DNA of 64,000 nucleotides from Clostridia bacterium. GTDB taxonomy: Bacteria > Bacillota > Clostridia > Christensenellales > Aristaeellaceae. How positions within the stretch are numbered: position 1 is the first letter of the stretch; each line of letters opens with the position of its first letter. Made by a program: the position numbers and the translations under genes. Shown here piece after piece: positions 50,430-57,923 of this stretch. The notes below the pieces were generated by a model that was not told the origin of the DNA, searched no databases, and saw nothing but the letters and a program-made list of their open reading frames with translations. The stretch spans positions 1-64,000 of the forward strand of contig CAAGII010000040.1 in NCBI GenBank assembly GCA_900769875.1, given 5' to 3'.

Positions 50430-51536
50430 ATGAGCGAAAAGCCGCAGCAGGCCGTCATCCTGATTCCCTCCCTTGAACCCGATGGACGCCTGCCCGCCTA
50501 TGTGGATCAGCTGCTTGAACGCGGGTTCGCCCATGTGGTGATCGTGGACGACGGCAGCAGCGAAAGCTACCAGCCCATCTTTACAGACCTCGCCCGGAAG
50601 ACGGGCTGCACCGTGCTGCACCATGAGGTGAACCGCGGCAAGGGCTCGGCGCTCAAGACCGGCCTGCACTGGATTGAGGAGAACCTCCCCGACTGCAGCG
50701 GCGTCATCACCGCCGACGCGGACGGGCAGCACACCGTCGAGGACTGCTGGAAGCTGGCGGAAACCCTTGCGGGCGGCAGGCGCGCGCTGTATCTGGGCAG
50801 CCGCGATTTCAACCAGGCGGACGTGCCGCCCAAGAGCCGCTTCGGCAACAAGATCACCAGCGCGGTTTTCCGCCTCTTCTACGGCAAATATCTGCCCGAT
50901 ACGCAGACCGGCCTTCGCGCCTTCCGCCGCGAGGAGCTGCCCTTCATGCAGAGGGTCGAGGGCGAGCGCTTCGAGTACGAGATGAACGTGCTCATCGCCT
51001 GCGCGATGCAGAAGCTGGACATGATCCCCATCACCATCAGGACGGTGTATGAGAATGAGAACAGCGGCACGCATTTCCATCCCATCCGCGATTCGTACCG
51101 CATCTACAAGGTGATTCTGGGCAACTTCATCCGCTTCATGGGCGCGAGCATCGCATCCTTTGTGCTCGATCAGGGGCTGTTCGCCCTGCTGCGGTATGTG
51201 CTGCTCATCGGGCTCGGATTCAATGACGATATACTCCGCTGGGTCTCCACGCTGCTGGCCCGCTGCGTGTCCGCGCCGTTCAATTTCCTGCTCAACCGCA
51301 ACATGGTGTTCCGCAGCAAGAGTGCCGTGAGACGTTCCGGACTGCGCTATATTCTGCTGTCTGTCGCCATTGTGTGCATGAGCGCGCTGCTCATCAACGT
51401 GCTCAGCTGGCTGGGCATGCCCAAATTCCTTGACAGCTTAAGCAAGCTTCTGGTGGATACGCTGCTCTACTTTGTCAGCTACCGCGTGCAGCGCAACTGG
51501 GTGTTTGACAAAACGCAGGAGGACGCCGCCGCATGA
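50430..51536 (+). CDS. Glycosyltransferase family 2 fused to a GtrA-type membrane domain
   Basis: A 368-residue two-domain protein. Residues 1-230 are a GT-A glycosyltransferase (VVIVDDGSSESYQPI, ITADADGQHTVED, TQTGLRAFRR) like dolichyl-phosphate or undecaprenyl-phosphate sugar synthases. Residues 235-360 hold four membrane helices of the GtrA type ending FNFLLNRNMVFRSK and SYRVQRNWVF. Together these suggest making and flipping a lipid-linked sugar for surface decoration. I chose the ATG at 50430, nine bases after AAGAAGG; 50424 is possible. It overlaps the next small gene by 4 bp. Confidence 0.9.
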   Translation: MSEKPQQAVILIPSLEPDGRLPAYVDQLLERGFAHVVIVDDGSSESYQPIFTDLARKTGCTVLHHEVNRGKGSALKTGLHWIEENLPDCSGVITADADGQHTVEDCWKLAETLAGGRRALYLGSRDFNQADVPPKSRFGNKITSAVFRLFYGKYLPDTQTGLRAFRREELPFMQRVEGERFEYEMNVLIACAMQKLDMIPITIRTVYENENSGTHFHPIRDSYRIYKVILGNFIRFMGASIASFVLDQGLFALLRYVLLIGLGFNDDILRWVSTLLARCVSAPFNFLLNRNMVFRSKSAVRRSGLRYILLSVAIVCMSALLINVLSWLGMPKFLDSLSKLLVDTLLYFVSYRVQRNWVFDKTQEDAAA

Positions 51537-51685
51537 AGAAAAAGCGCATGAACGTTGTGCTGACCATCCTGACGGCGGTGCTTCTGTGCGCGTTTGCGCT
51601 TAGCGTGAGCTGCGGCCGCGTGACGGACGAGGCGGACGAGCATTACCGCGCCCTGCTGGAGGAGATGCAGGAGGATGCCGATTAA
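51533..51685 (+). CDS. Small exported or membrane-anchored protein, 50 residues
   Basis: An ATG at 51533 overlaps the glycosyltransferase stop (ATGA) and opens a 50-codon frame. KKKRMNVVLTILTAVLLCAFALSVSCG is a signal sequence whose SVSCG end is a poor lipobox, followed by an acidic helix (DEADEHYRALLEEMQEDAD). Coupling to its neighbour and a sensible signal sequence support it as a real gene. Function unknown. Confidence 0.68.
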   Translation: MKKKRMNVVLTILTAVLLCAFALSVSCGRVTDEADEHYRALLEEMQEDAD

Positions 51686-51706
51686 ATCCATACGGAGGAA
51701 GAAACC

Positions 51707-52642
51707 ATGAAAAAGCTGATCGCCCTGCTGGCGCTGCTTGCCCTGATGATGACCTGCGCCGTCGCGGAGGACACGGAGCTGCCCGCTCCCGAGTCCGTCG
51801 TGACGCCGCTGCCCATTGATTTTTCCGCCGGGCATGCTGCCGATCCCGCCCTTTTCACGGAGGACGGCTACGAGGATGAAAGCATCACCGTGCAGATGTA
51901 CCGCGAATGGGTCGGCGACGCGCGCTACAACGTGGCGTATGTGTCCATCGCCGATCCCAGCCAGCTTCGCACGGGGCTTGCCGCGCCCCTTGGCAAGAAA
52001 AAGACCAACAAGATTTCCGCCATCGCGGCCAGCTGCAACGCGGTCATCGCCATCGGCGGCGACTATTACAGCGACCGCACCTCCGGCTATGTGGTGCGTC
52101 AGGGCGAGGAGTACCGCTACAAGCCCGCCAAGACCTGCGACGCGCTGATGATCGACGTGCGCGGCGATTTCCACATCGCCAAGGCCGGGCAGAACGACGT
52201 CATCGCCGCATGGCGCGAAAGCGGCGAGGTGGTGAACGTGTTCAATTTCGGCCCCGCGCTGGTCATCGACGGCGAGCTGCAGACGGATGTGAAGAAGTTC
52301 ACCAACTTCAACCCCACCGGCCGGGAGCCGCGCTGCGCCATCGGTCAGCTGGGCGAAAGGGAATATCTGCTGGTCGTGGTGGACGGCGGCAAGGACCGTC
52401 CCGTCACCTGCACGCTGGAGGACGGTACGCAGAAAAAGTCCACCGGCTGCACCTCCGAGGTGCTGGCGCAGTTCATGTATGACAAGGGCTGCGTGCAGGC
52501 GTTCGCACTGGACGGCGGCAATTCCGCGCTGATGGTGTTCGGCGGCGAAAATTATTCGCAAAAGACGGTCAAAGCCGAACGCTCGGTGAGCGACATCATT
52601 TACTTTGCCACCGCCATCGACTTTGGACTGGACGCGGAGTAA
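51707..52642 (+). CDS. Exported phosphodiester glycosidase (NAGPA family)
   Basis: A 311-residue protein with a signal peptide (KKLIALLALLALMMTCAVA). The NAGPA domain is clear: AIAASCNAVIAIGGDYYSDRTSGYVVRQGE, FNFGPALVIDGEL, EPRCAIGQ, LVVVDGG and GCVQAFALDGGNSALMVFGG. Relatives remove sugar from sugar-1-phosphodiesters, including wall polymers and exopolysaccharides. Beside a lipid-sugar synthase it could trim or remodel a surface glycan; that is an inference. Confidence 0.9.
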   Translation: MKKLIALLALLALMMTCAVAEDTELPAPESVVTPLPIDFSAGHAADPALFTEDGYEDESITVQMYREWVGDARYNVAYVSIADPSQLRTGLAAPLGKKKTNKISAIAASCNAVIAIGGDYYSDRTSGYVVRQGEEYRYKPAKTCDALMIDVRGDFHIAKAGQNDVIAAWRESGEVVNVFNFGPALVIDGELQTDVKKFTNFNPTGREPRCAIGQLGEREYLLVVVDGGKDRPVTCTLEDGTQKKSTGCTSEVLAQFMYDKGCVQAFALDGGNSALMVFGGENYSQKTVKAERSVSDIIYFATAIDFGLDAE

Positions 52643-52645
52643 GGC

Positions 52646-53611
52646 ATGGATACAATTATCACGCTCTTTGGTCTGCCGCTGACCCGCTACGGTCTCCTCT
52701 GCGGCATTGCCCTGCTCGCGACGCTTGTGGTCGCGGGCGTCTGTTGCCGGAAAAAGCACATCGCCTATGACGCCCTCATCCGCATGGCGGTGATCGCGGT
52801 GCCCCTTGCGCTGCTGCTGGGACGGCTTGTGTATGTGCTTGCCTGCTATGACTACTACCTGAACGATCTGGAATACCCGCTCTTCGCCCTTCGCTTCTGG
52901 GACGGCGGCTATGCCATGACCGGCGTGTATCTCGCGCTGGTGCTTGCCGCGTACATGACGGAGCGCCGCTGCCGCATCCCCCATGGCGACATGCTGGACG
53001 CGCTTGCGCCCGCCATGCCTGTGGGACTGCTGCTTGCGCGCATCGCGGAGAGCGGCACGGGTCTTGGCGAGGGCAAGTTTGTGGAGGGCGACGCGCCCGC
53101 ATGGATGGTCATCGACAGCGGACTTGGCGAGTGCTATGCCGTGTTCCGCCTGGAGGCGGCAATGGCGCTGGTGCTGTTGACAGTGCTGCTTGTCTGGATG
53201 CGGATGTGCCTAAGCCGCGAGCGCGGAGACGCGCTGCTCATGTTCACCCTGCTCTACGGCTGCATGCAGGTGGTGCTGGAAAGCCTGCGCGACGACGGGC
53301 ACATGGAGGTTCACATGGGCGTGCATGTGCAGGAGGTGCTCTCCGCGGTGATGGTGCTTGCGGTGCTGGGCGTGTGGACAGCGCGCGCACTGAAGCGCGG
53401 AGCATGCGGAAAGCCCCTTGCCGCCGGGGTGTGGCTCGTCGCCATCGCGGCGGTGGCGCTCGCCGTCGTCGCGGAGTTCGGCGTGGATCGCTGGGACAGT
53501 AAGCTCCTGGCCTACGGTATCATGATCGCCTGTCTGGCGCTGCTGCTTGCCCTGTCCGCCATCATGCGGCGGATCGGCTGCCGAAAGGAAGGATGCCCGC
53601 ATGGAGCATGA
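52646..53611 (+). CDS. Lgt-like membrane protein with an altered active site
   Basis: A 321-residue membrane protein of the prolipoprotein diacylglyceryl transferase fold: PLTRYGLLCGIALL, FWDGGYAMTGVYLAL, GLLLARIAESGTGLGEGKF and VLESLRDDGHMEV. Compared with E. coli Lgt (recalled, not aligned by software) the equivalents of R143 and R239 are kept, but H103 (SFHGG) reads AMTGV and N146 reads E. It is also extended at the C-terminus. It is thus a paralogue that may transfer a different group or be inactive. It starts 4 bp after the NAGPA gene. Confidence 0.82.
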   Translation: MDTIITLFGLPLTRYGLLCGIALLATLVVAGVCCRKKHIAYDALIRMAVIAVPLALLLGRLVYVLACYDYYLNDLEYPLFALRFWDGGYAMTGVYLALVLAAYMTERRCRIPHGDMLDALAPAMPVGLLLARIAESGTGLGEGKFVEGDAPAWMVIDSGLGECYAVFRLEAAMALVLLTVLLVWMRMCLSRERGDALLMFTLLYGCMQVVLESLRDDGHMEVHMGVHVQEVLSAVMVLAVLGVWTARALKRGACGKPLAAGVWLVAIAAVALAVVAEFGVDRWDSKLLAYGIMIACLALLLALSAIMRRIGCRKEGCPHGA

Positions 53612-53810
53612 GAAGATTGAACGCATCAACGAGCTTGCCCGCAAGAAAAAAACGGTCGGCCTGACCGCCGCCGAGCTTGAGGAGCAAGCCGCGCTGCGCA
53701 GGGAGTATTTGGACGGATGGCGCGAAAACATGCAGGCCGTGCTGGACAACACGGTCATCAAGCGCCCCGACGGCTCGATCGTGCCGCTGAAAAAGAAACG
53801 GATCAACTGA
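53601..53810 (+). CDS. DUF896 (YnzC-like) protein
   Basis: A 69-residue protein: EKIERINELARKKKTVGLTAAELEEQAALRREYLDGWR, then VLDNTVIKRPDGS, which is the whole DUF896 pattern. The N-terminal half is a helical hairpin; no function is established, though Bacillus relatives belong to the SOS regulon (YneB/YnzC). It overlaps the Lgt-like gene by 11 bp and follows AAGGAAGG. Confidence 0.92.
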   Translation: MEHEKIERINELARKKKTVGLTAAELEEQAALRREYLDGWRENMQAVLDNTVIKRPDGSIVPLKKKRIN

Positions 53811-53869
53811 CGAAGGCCTGACGCGCAAGCGTCTGCTGATAGCACAACGCGCTTGAAAGGAGCATGAAC

Positions 53870-54193
53870 ATGAGCGAAATGGACAACATGGATCTGGATA
53901 TCGTCGAAATGACGGATGATGAGGGCAACACCATCCTGATGCAGGTCATTGATTACTTCTTCTACAACGGCGACGAGTACGTCATTCTGACAGACAGCGT
54001 GCAGCAGGAGGAGGACGAGGAGCTGGATCTGGAGGAGATCGACTGCTATGTGCTGAAGGTCGTCAGCAGTGTGGACGAAGAGACCGGCGAGGAGATGGAG
54101 GAGTTCCAGCCCATCGAGGATGAAAAGCTGGAGGAGAAGCTCATCGAAATCGCAACCAGCAAGCTCAATGAGGACGAGGAGCCCGAGGCGTAA
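53870..54193 (+). CDS. DUF1292 protein
   Basis: A 107-residue very acidic protein of the DUF1292 family: DIVEMTDDEGNTILMQVIDYFFYNGDEYVILTD, followed by DLEEIDCYVLKVV. Members usually neighbour IreB and RuvX in Firmicutes; here it is 22 kb away from ireB. The ATG at 53870 is seven bases after AAAGGAG; the ATG at 53864 is too close. A terminator closes the operon. Function unknown. Confidence 0.92.
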   Translation: MSEMDNMDLDIVEMTDDEGNTILMQVIDYFFYNGDEYVILTDSVQQEEDEELDLEEIDCYVLKVVSSVDEETGEEMEEFQPIEDEKLEEKLIEIATSKLNEDEEPEA

Positions 54194-54231
54194 ACCTCGG
54201 CGCGTAAGCGTGGGCATGGATGCATCAAGGG

Positions 54232-54273
54232 AAGGGGCTGTGAAGAGCGCGCGTGCGTTCCTCACAGCCCCTT
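54232..54273. terminator. Terminator at the end of the envelope operon and the trp remnant
   Basis: A perfect 12-bp inverted repeat, AAGGGGCTGTGA and TCACAGCCCCTT, lies between the DUF1292 gene and the converging trp remnant. T runs are short on both sides. Confidence 0.75.
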
Positions 54274-54283
54274 GTGATTTGCG

Positions 54284-54861
54284 TCAAGCCCTTGCCACAG
54301 CGTCCTTCATCGCCTTCACATACGCGCCCGCATACGGCGCGGCAGCTTCGCCATGCTCCGCGATCAGCTTCACAATCGCGGAGCCGACGATCGCGCCGTC
54401 CGCAAGCTCCGCCATCGCCTGCGCCTGAGCGGGCGTGGATATGCCAAAGCCAATGGCGCAGGGCACGTCCGTCACCTGACGAACCAGCCTCACCATCGCG
54501 CCAAGGTCGGTGGTGGTTTCTGAGCGCACGCCGGTCACGCCAAGGCTCGAGACAATGTACAGGAAGCCCTCCGCCTCCCGCGCGATCATCGCGATGCGGT
54601 TTTCGGAGGTCGGCGCAATCAGGGAGATCAGCTCCACGCCAAAGCGCCTGCACAGGGGCGCGAATTCGTCCTTCACCAGCGTCTCGGGCGACGCGCCCGC
54701 CACCTCCACATCCGTGCCGGAGAGATAAAACATGTACGGCGACGGGTTCTTCGTGCGCAGCACCCGGTAGGCGCTGAGCAGCTCGGTGCTACCGGCAGCG
54801 TCCGGTACTCCCCTGCTCTGGCATAGGCTCTGGCGGCTTCCAAATCCGGCTGGAGTCGCAT
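54284..54861 (-). pseudogene. Remnant of a tryptophan operon: trpE fragments joined to the end of trpA
   Basis: The ATG at 54861 behind GGGAGG starts a trpE-like N-terminus (RLQPDLEAARAYARAGEYRT, about 24 codons). Near 54788 the reading frame changes to a trpE middle piece, ELLSAYRVLRTKNPSPYMFYL and VEVAGASPETLVK. At about 54671 this passes in frame into the second half of trpA: DEFAPLCRRFGVELI, APTSENRIAMIA, SSLGVTGVR, PCAIGFGIST and DGAIVGSAIVKLI, to the trpA stop. The trpA active-site half, the rest of trpE and all genes between (trpG/D/C/F/B) are missing. Neither product can work. This looks like two deletions within a former trp operon. Confidence 0.85.
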
Positions 54862-55026
54862 GGCACAACCTCCCTTTCCTCAAAACAAAACGCCCTGACA
54901 CAGCCATGAACCGGCTCTGTCAGGGACGAATAAAAAACCTTATCCGCGGTGCCACCCTGTTTTTCGCGCGACGCTTCTCGCGGGAAGAACAGTGCGCGAT
55001 GAATCCCGCGAGGAAAGAGCATTGCA
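54862..55026 (-). promoter_or_regulatory. Truncated T-box leader of the lost trp operon
   Basis: On the minus strand the T-box AGGGTGGCACCGCGG (54944-54958) and a strong terminator CCCTGACA-GCC/GGC-TGTCAGGG (54893-54924) with a TTTTG tail remain, followed by the trpE ribosome site. The UGGC bulge fits a tRNA with discriminator G, as in tRNA-Trp. Only about 65 bases separate the T-box from the degV stop, with one hairpin (CTCGCGGG/CCCGCGAG, 54978-55013). Stem I with the codon-reading loop has no room and is missing. Confidence 0.82.
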
Positions 55027-55875
55027 TCATGTCCTGGCAATCCAGCACACCGAGGTCAGACCCGGGCCGGTATAGGTGCCGACGACGGGGCCGATGTCCG
55101 TTTCGAGCATGGGGCAGCAGTCAAAGCCTGCCTCTTCCAGCACGCGGCGAAGCTGGCTGCGACCCTCCGGACAGCCCGCGCCGCTGACCATGATGGGGAA
55201 ATCCGTGTCCGGCGGGAACTCGCTGATCCGCTCCACAAACCAGTTCATCATTTTCTTCACGCTCCGGCACAGGCCAGCCTGATGCATCACGCCGTCCTCC
55301 AGCTTCAGCATGGGGTGGATGTGCAGCAGCGTTCCCACTGCGCCAGCCGCGGCGTTCAGCCTGCCGCCCATGACCAGATACTTCAGCGTCTCCGCCTGAC
55401 CGATGAGATGCGTACGGTCGCGCACGCTTTCAAGCCACTTGCCCAGCTCGCTTGCGCGCACGAAATTGCCCAGCCTGCGGCACGCTTCGCGCACCAGCAT
55501 GGCTGTGCCCGGCGACGCGCTGAGCGAATCCACCACCGTCACGCGGCTGCCGTCAACGCAAAGCTCGCGCGCCAGCCGCGCCGACTGACAGGTACCGCTC
55601 AGCTTGGACGAGCCGCTGATATAGAGCACCTCGTCCTCCGGCTTCTGCAACAGCCGATCAAAGGCGCTGCGGAAGCGCTCAGGCGTGATCTGGCTGGTTT
55701 TGGGCAGCTCCGTCACCGTCTGCAGGCGACGGTAGAACTCGTCCGGCAGCATGTCCACGCCATCAAGAAACTCCTCCTTGTCAAAGCGCACAATCAGCGG
55801 CAGCACGCTGATTCCAAGCTCCTTCGCCTCACGCTGGCTGATGTCGGACATGCTGTCCGCAAGCACATGAATCAT
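55027..55875 (-). CDS. DegV-family fatty-acid-binding protein
   Basis: A 282-residue protein: HVLADSMSDISQREAKELGISVLPLIVRF, LPKTSQITPERF, LYISGSSKLSGTCQSA and VVDSLSASPGTAMLV are the DegV/FakB marks; the serine in the last two motifs contacts the fatty-acid carboxylate. FakB-type members present fatty acids to the kinase FakA; no fakA is seen nearby. The ATG at 55875 follows AGGAGGAGACT. Its end lies just before the truncated trp leader, so one breakpoint of that decay is close. Confidence 0.93.
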   Translation of the reverse strand: MIHVLADSMSDISQREAKELGISVLPLIVRFDKEEFLDGVDMLPDEFYRRLQTVTELPKTSQITPERFRSAFDRLLQKPEDEVLYISGSSKLSGTCQSARLARELCVDGSRVTVVDSLSASPGTAMLVREACRRLGNFVRASELGKWLESVRDRTHLIGQAETLKYLVMGGRLNAAAGAVGTLLHIHPMLKLEDGVMHQAGLCRSVKKMMNWFVERISEFPPDTDFPIMVSGAGCPEGRSQLRRVLEEAGFDCCPMLETDIGPVVGTYTGPGLTSVCWIART

Positions 55876-55901
55876 AGTCTCCTCCTGAATCGGTCGAATC
55901 G

Positions 55902-57239
55902 TCAAAATTCTGCGCCGTCATGGATTCCCTGCGCCACCACGCGGCGCAGTCCCTTGGGATAGTGGTTTTTCATCACACCGTCGGACACCTTGCCCCAGCC
56001 GAGCACCAGCCCACCAAGCGTTGGCAGCACGAACCCGCGCGGCGCGCTCTCAACCTCGATGGCTTCGCCCGCCTGATAGCGCAAGGCCTGCGCCTCCGTC
56101 AGCGCAACGCGCGGCATCTCCGGCGCGTTTTCACACATCGCCCACGCATGGTCGGGCTGGAATACCCTGCCCTTCATCATCCCCAGATGTACGCCCGCAC
56201 GAAGCACCCGCAAACCGCGCACATCTGGGCAGCCCGGAAGCGACAGGAGCGTATCGCCGAGCAGCGCGGTCGGCTGCGGCGCGCCGGGGCAGAAGGCACG
56301 AAGCGCGGCAAGCTGCGCCCTGTCCGGCCCCGGAAGCGACGTGTCCGGCGCAAGGCGGCGCACTGCGTCACCCTCGCGGCGAAGCAGGCAGGCAAACTGC
56401 CCCTCGCCCTTCATACGGTGCGGATAGCACGTCAACATACCGGAGGGCGCCGCGACACCGGGAAGCGAAAACGCCTCGGTGCCAAATTCGGGATGTGAAG
56501 CGAGAAACGCGGCGATGACGTCCTCATTTTCCGTGCGGCTGAAGGTACAGGTGGCGTACACCATTCTGCCGCCCGGGCGCACCATCTCCGCGGCGCTGGA
56601 GAGGATCTCCAGCTGCCTTCCGGCGCAGCCGTCGCGATGCTCCACCGACCATTCCCCGCGCGTTTCGGCGTGGCGGCGGAACATGCCCTCGCCCGAGCAG
56701 GGCGCGTCCACCAGCACCGCGTCAAAGCCCTCCTGCCAGCGCAGAGCCAGCTGCCGGGGCATGGCGGAAACCACCAGCGCGTTCATCACGCCCATTCGCT
56801 CCACATTGCGGCTGAGAATCTGCGCGCGTTTGGGCACAGGCTCGTTCGCCACCAACAGGCCCTCGCCCGCCATGCGCGCGGCAATCTGCGTGGTCTTTCC
56901 GCCGGGCGCCGCGCACAGATCAAGCACCGTTTCGCCGGGCCTTGGGTCAAGCGCTGCCACGGGGATCATGGCGCTCGGCTCCTGAATGTAATACGCGCCC
57001 GCCTCATGCAGCGGATGCGCGCCCGCCGTGCTGTCTACGGCGAGATAGCGCGCGTCCGTCTCCCACGGCACGGGCTCAAGCAGCCCGTCCACACTCGCGG
57101 GATCTGCGGGCATTTTGCGCGCGTTCAGGCGCAGACCCCGGACATACGTCTGTTCATAGGATCGCAAAAAGGCCGTCAGCTCGCCTGCCGGCAGCTGCCT
57201 GCTCATATCCTCCACAAAGCCCGGGGGCAGCTGAATCAC
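55902..57239 (-). CDS. RsmF/NSUN-type RNA (cytosine-5-) methyltransferase
   Basis: A 445-residue RNA m5C methylase of the NOL1/NOP2/sun family. It has VLDLCAAPGGKTTQIA as cofactor loop (about 104-119), DAPCSGEGMFRRH with one active cysteine and YATCTFSRTENED with the catalytic cysteine. The C-terminal third (about 300-445) matches RsmF/YebU-type extensions (PUA-like, ending VMKNHYPKGLRRVV). It probably modifies 16S rRNA. GTG at 57239 is eight bases after GGAGG; the ATG five codons upstream has no site. A second family member is encoded at 62837. Confidence 0.9.
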   Translation of the reverse strand: MIQLPPGFVEDMSRQLPAGELTAFLRSYEQTYVRGLRLNARKMPADPASVDGLLEPVPWETDARYLAVDSTAGAHPLHEAGAYYIQEPSAMIPVAALDPRPGETVLDLCAAPGGKTTQIAARMAGEGLLVANEPVPKRAQILSRNVERMGVMNALVVSAMPRQLALRWQEGFDAVLVDAPCSGEGMFRRHAETRGEWSVEHRDGCAGRQLEILSSAAEMVRPGGRMVYATCTFSRTENEDVIAAFLASHPEFGTEAFSLPGVAAPSGMLTCYPHRMKGEGQFACLLRREGDAVRRLAPDTSLPGPDRAQLAALRAFCPGAPQPTALLGDTLLSLPGCPDVRGLRVLRAGVHLGMMKGRVFQPDHAWAMCENAPEMPRVALTEAQALRYQAGEAIEVESAPRGFVLPTLGGLVLGWGKVSDGVMKNHYPKGLRRVVAQGIHDGAEF

Positions 57240-57257
57240 TGGTGTATCCTCCATTTG

Positions 57258-57890
57258 TCAGGGATCGCCGCCCTCATCCGCCCGCTTGCGCTGCGGCGGA
57301 TAGTAGGGCGCGTTGAAATACTCACGCTTGTCGCCAGGCTGGTTCAGCGGACGGTAGGCGATCAGCTGATCTTCGCCGTCGTCGCCCATCAGCCTTGCCC
57401 AAAGCCCGCTGCGCCTGTGCCGCTCCGAACGCTTGCGGCGGACGCGACGCTCGATCGAGTGCTGGAGCGCGAGTTCGGTATCCGGCGCCATACCGGCGTC
57501 GCAGGGCGCGCTCTCCCCATCAGGCAATGGCTCATTGGCGGGCTGGGACGGCTGCTCATCGTCCGCCGGTACGCATTCCAGGCGCGCCGATCCGTCCGCA
57601 TACTCCCAGCGGCGCAGCTGCTGCGCCTCGCCGTCACGCATGCGGCGCATCCGGCGGCGGCGGAAAAAGCTGCGCCACACCTCCAGCGGACGCCAGCGGA
57701 AAAAATATACCGCCCAATCCGCCGCGACGCCAATCACACACAGCACCGCCACCACAGCCACCCAATGCTTCTCAAGCCATGAAAGGAGGGCAGAGCCGTC
57801 CGGGCTGACGATCGCCTGCCACAGCCACTGCGCTGCAGCCCGCACCCAGCCGAGCAGCACGGTGAATGCGGAATTGGTGAGGCTGCCCAT
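57258..57890 (-). CDS. Membrane protein of unknown function next to cdaR
   Basis: A 210-residue protein with one sure membrane helix (HWVAVVAVLCVIGVAADWAVYFF, about 42-64) and a possible amphipathic one before it. A very basic stretch follows (RSFFRRRRMRRMR), then a long polar, proline- and acid-rich tail. It starts 34 bp after cdaR behind AAGGAGG, so it may share the cdaA-cdaR transcript. I do not recognise a family. Confidence 0.72.
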   Translation of the reverse strand: MGSLTNSAFTVLLGWVRAAAQWLWQAIVSPDGSALLSWLEKHWVAVVAVLCVIGVAADWAVYFFRWRPLEVWRSFFRRRRMRRMRDGEAQQLRRWEYADGSARLECVPADDEQPSQPANEPLPDGESAPCDAGMAPDTELALQHSIERRVRRKRSERHRRSGLWARLMGDDGEDQLIAYRPLNQPGDKREYFNAPYYPPQRKRADEGGDP

Positions 57891-57923
57891 ACGGTTCTCC
57901 CTCCTTGAGCGCCACGCGCAGCG

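Noticed and set aside
54284..54907. Reading the trp remnant as one intact 207-residue protein from the ATG at 54907
   Set aside because: That start lies inside the T-box terminator hairpin without a ribosome site, and the first ~37 residues are translated leader and out-of-frame trpE sequence.
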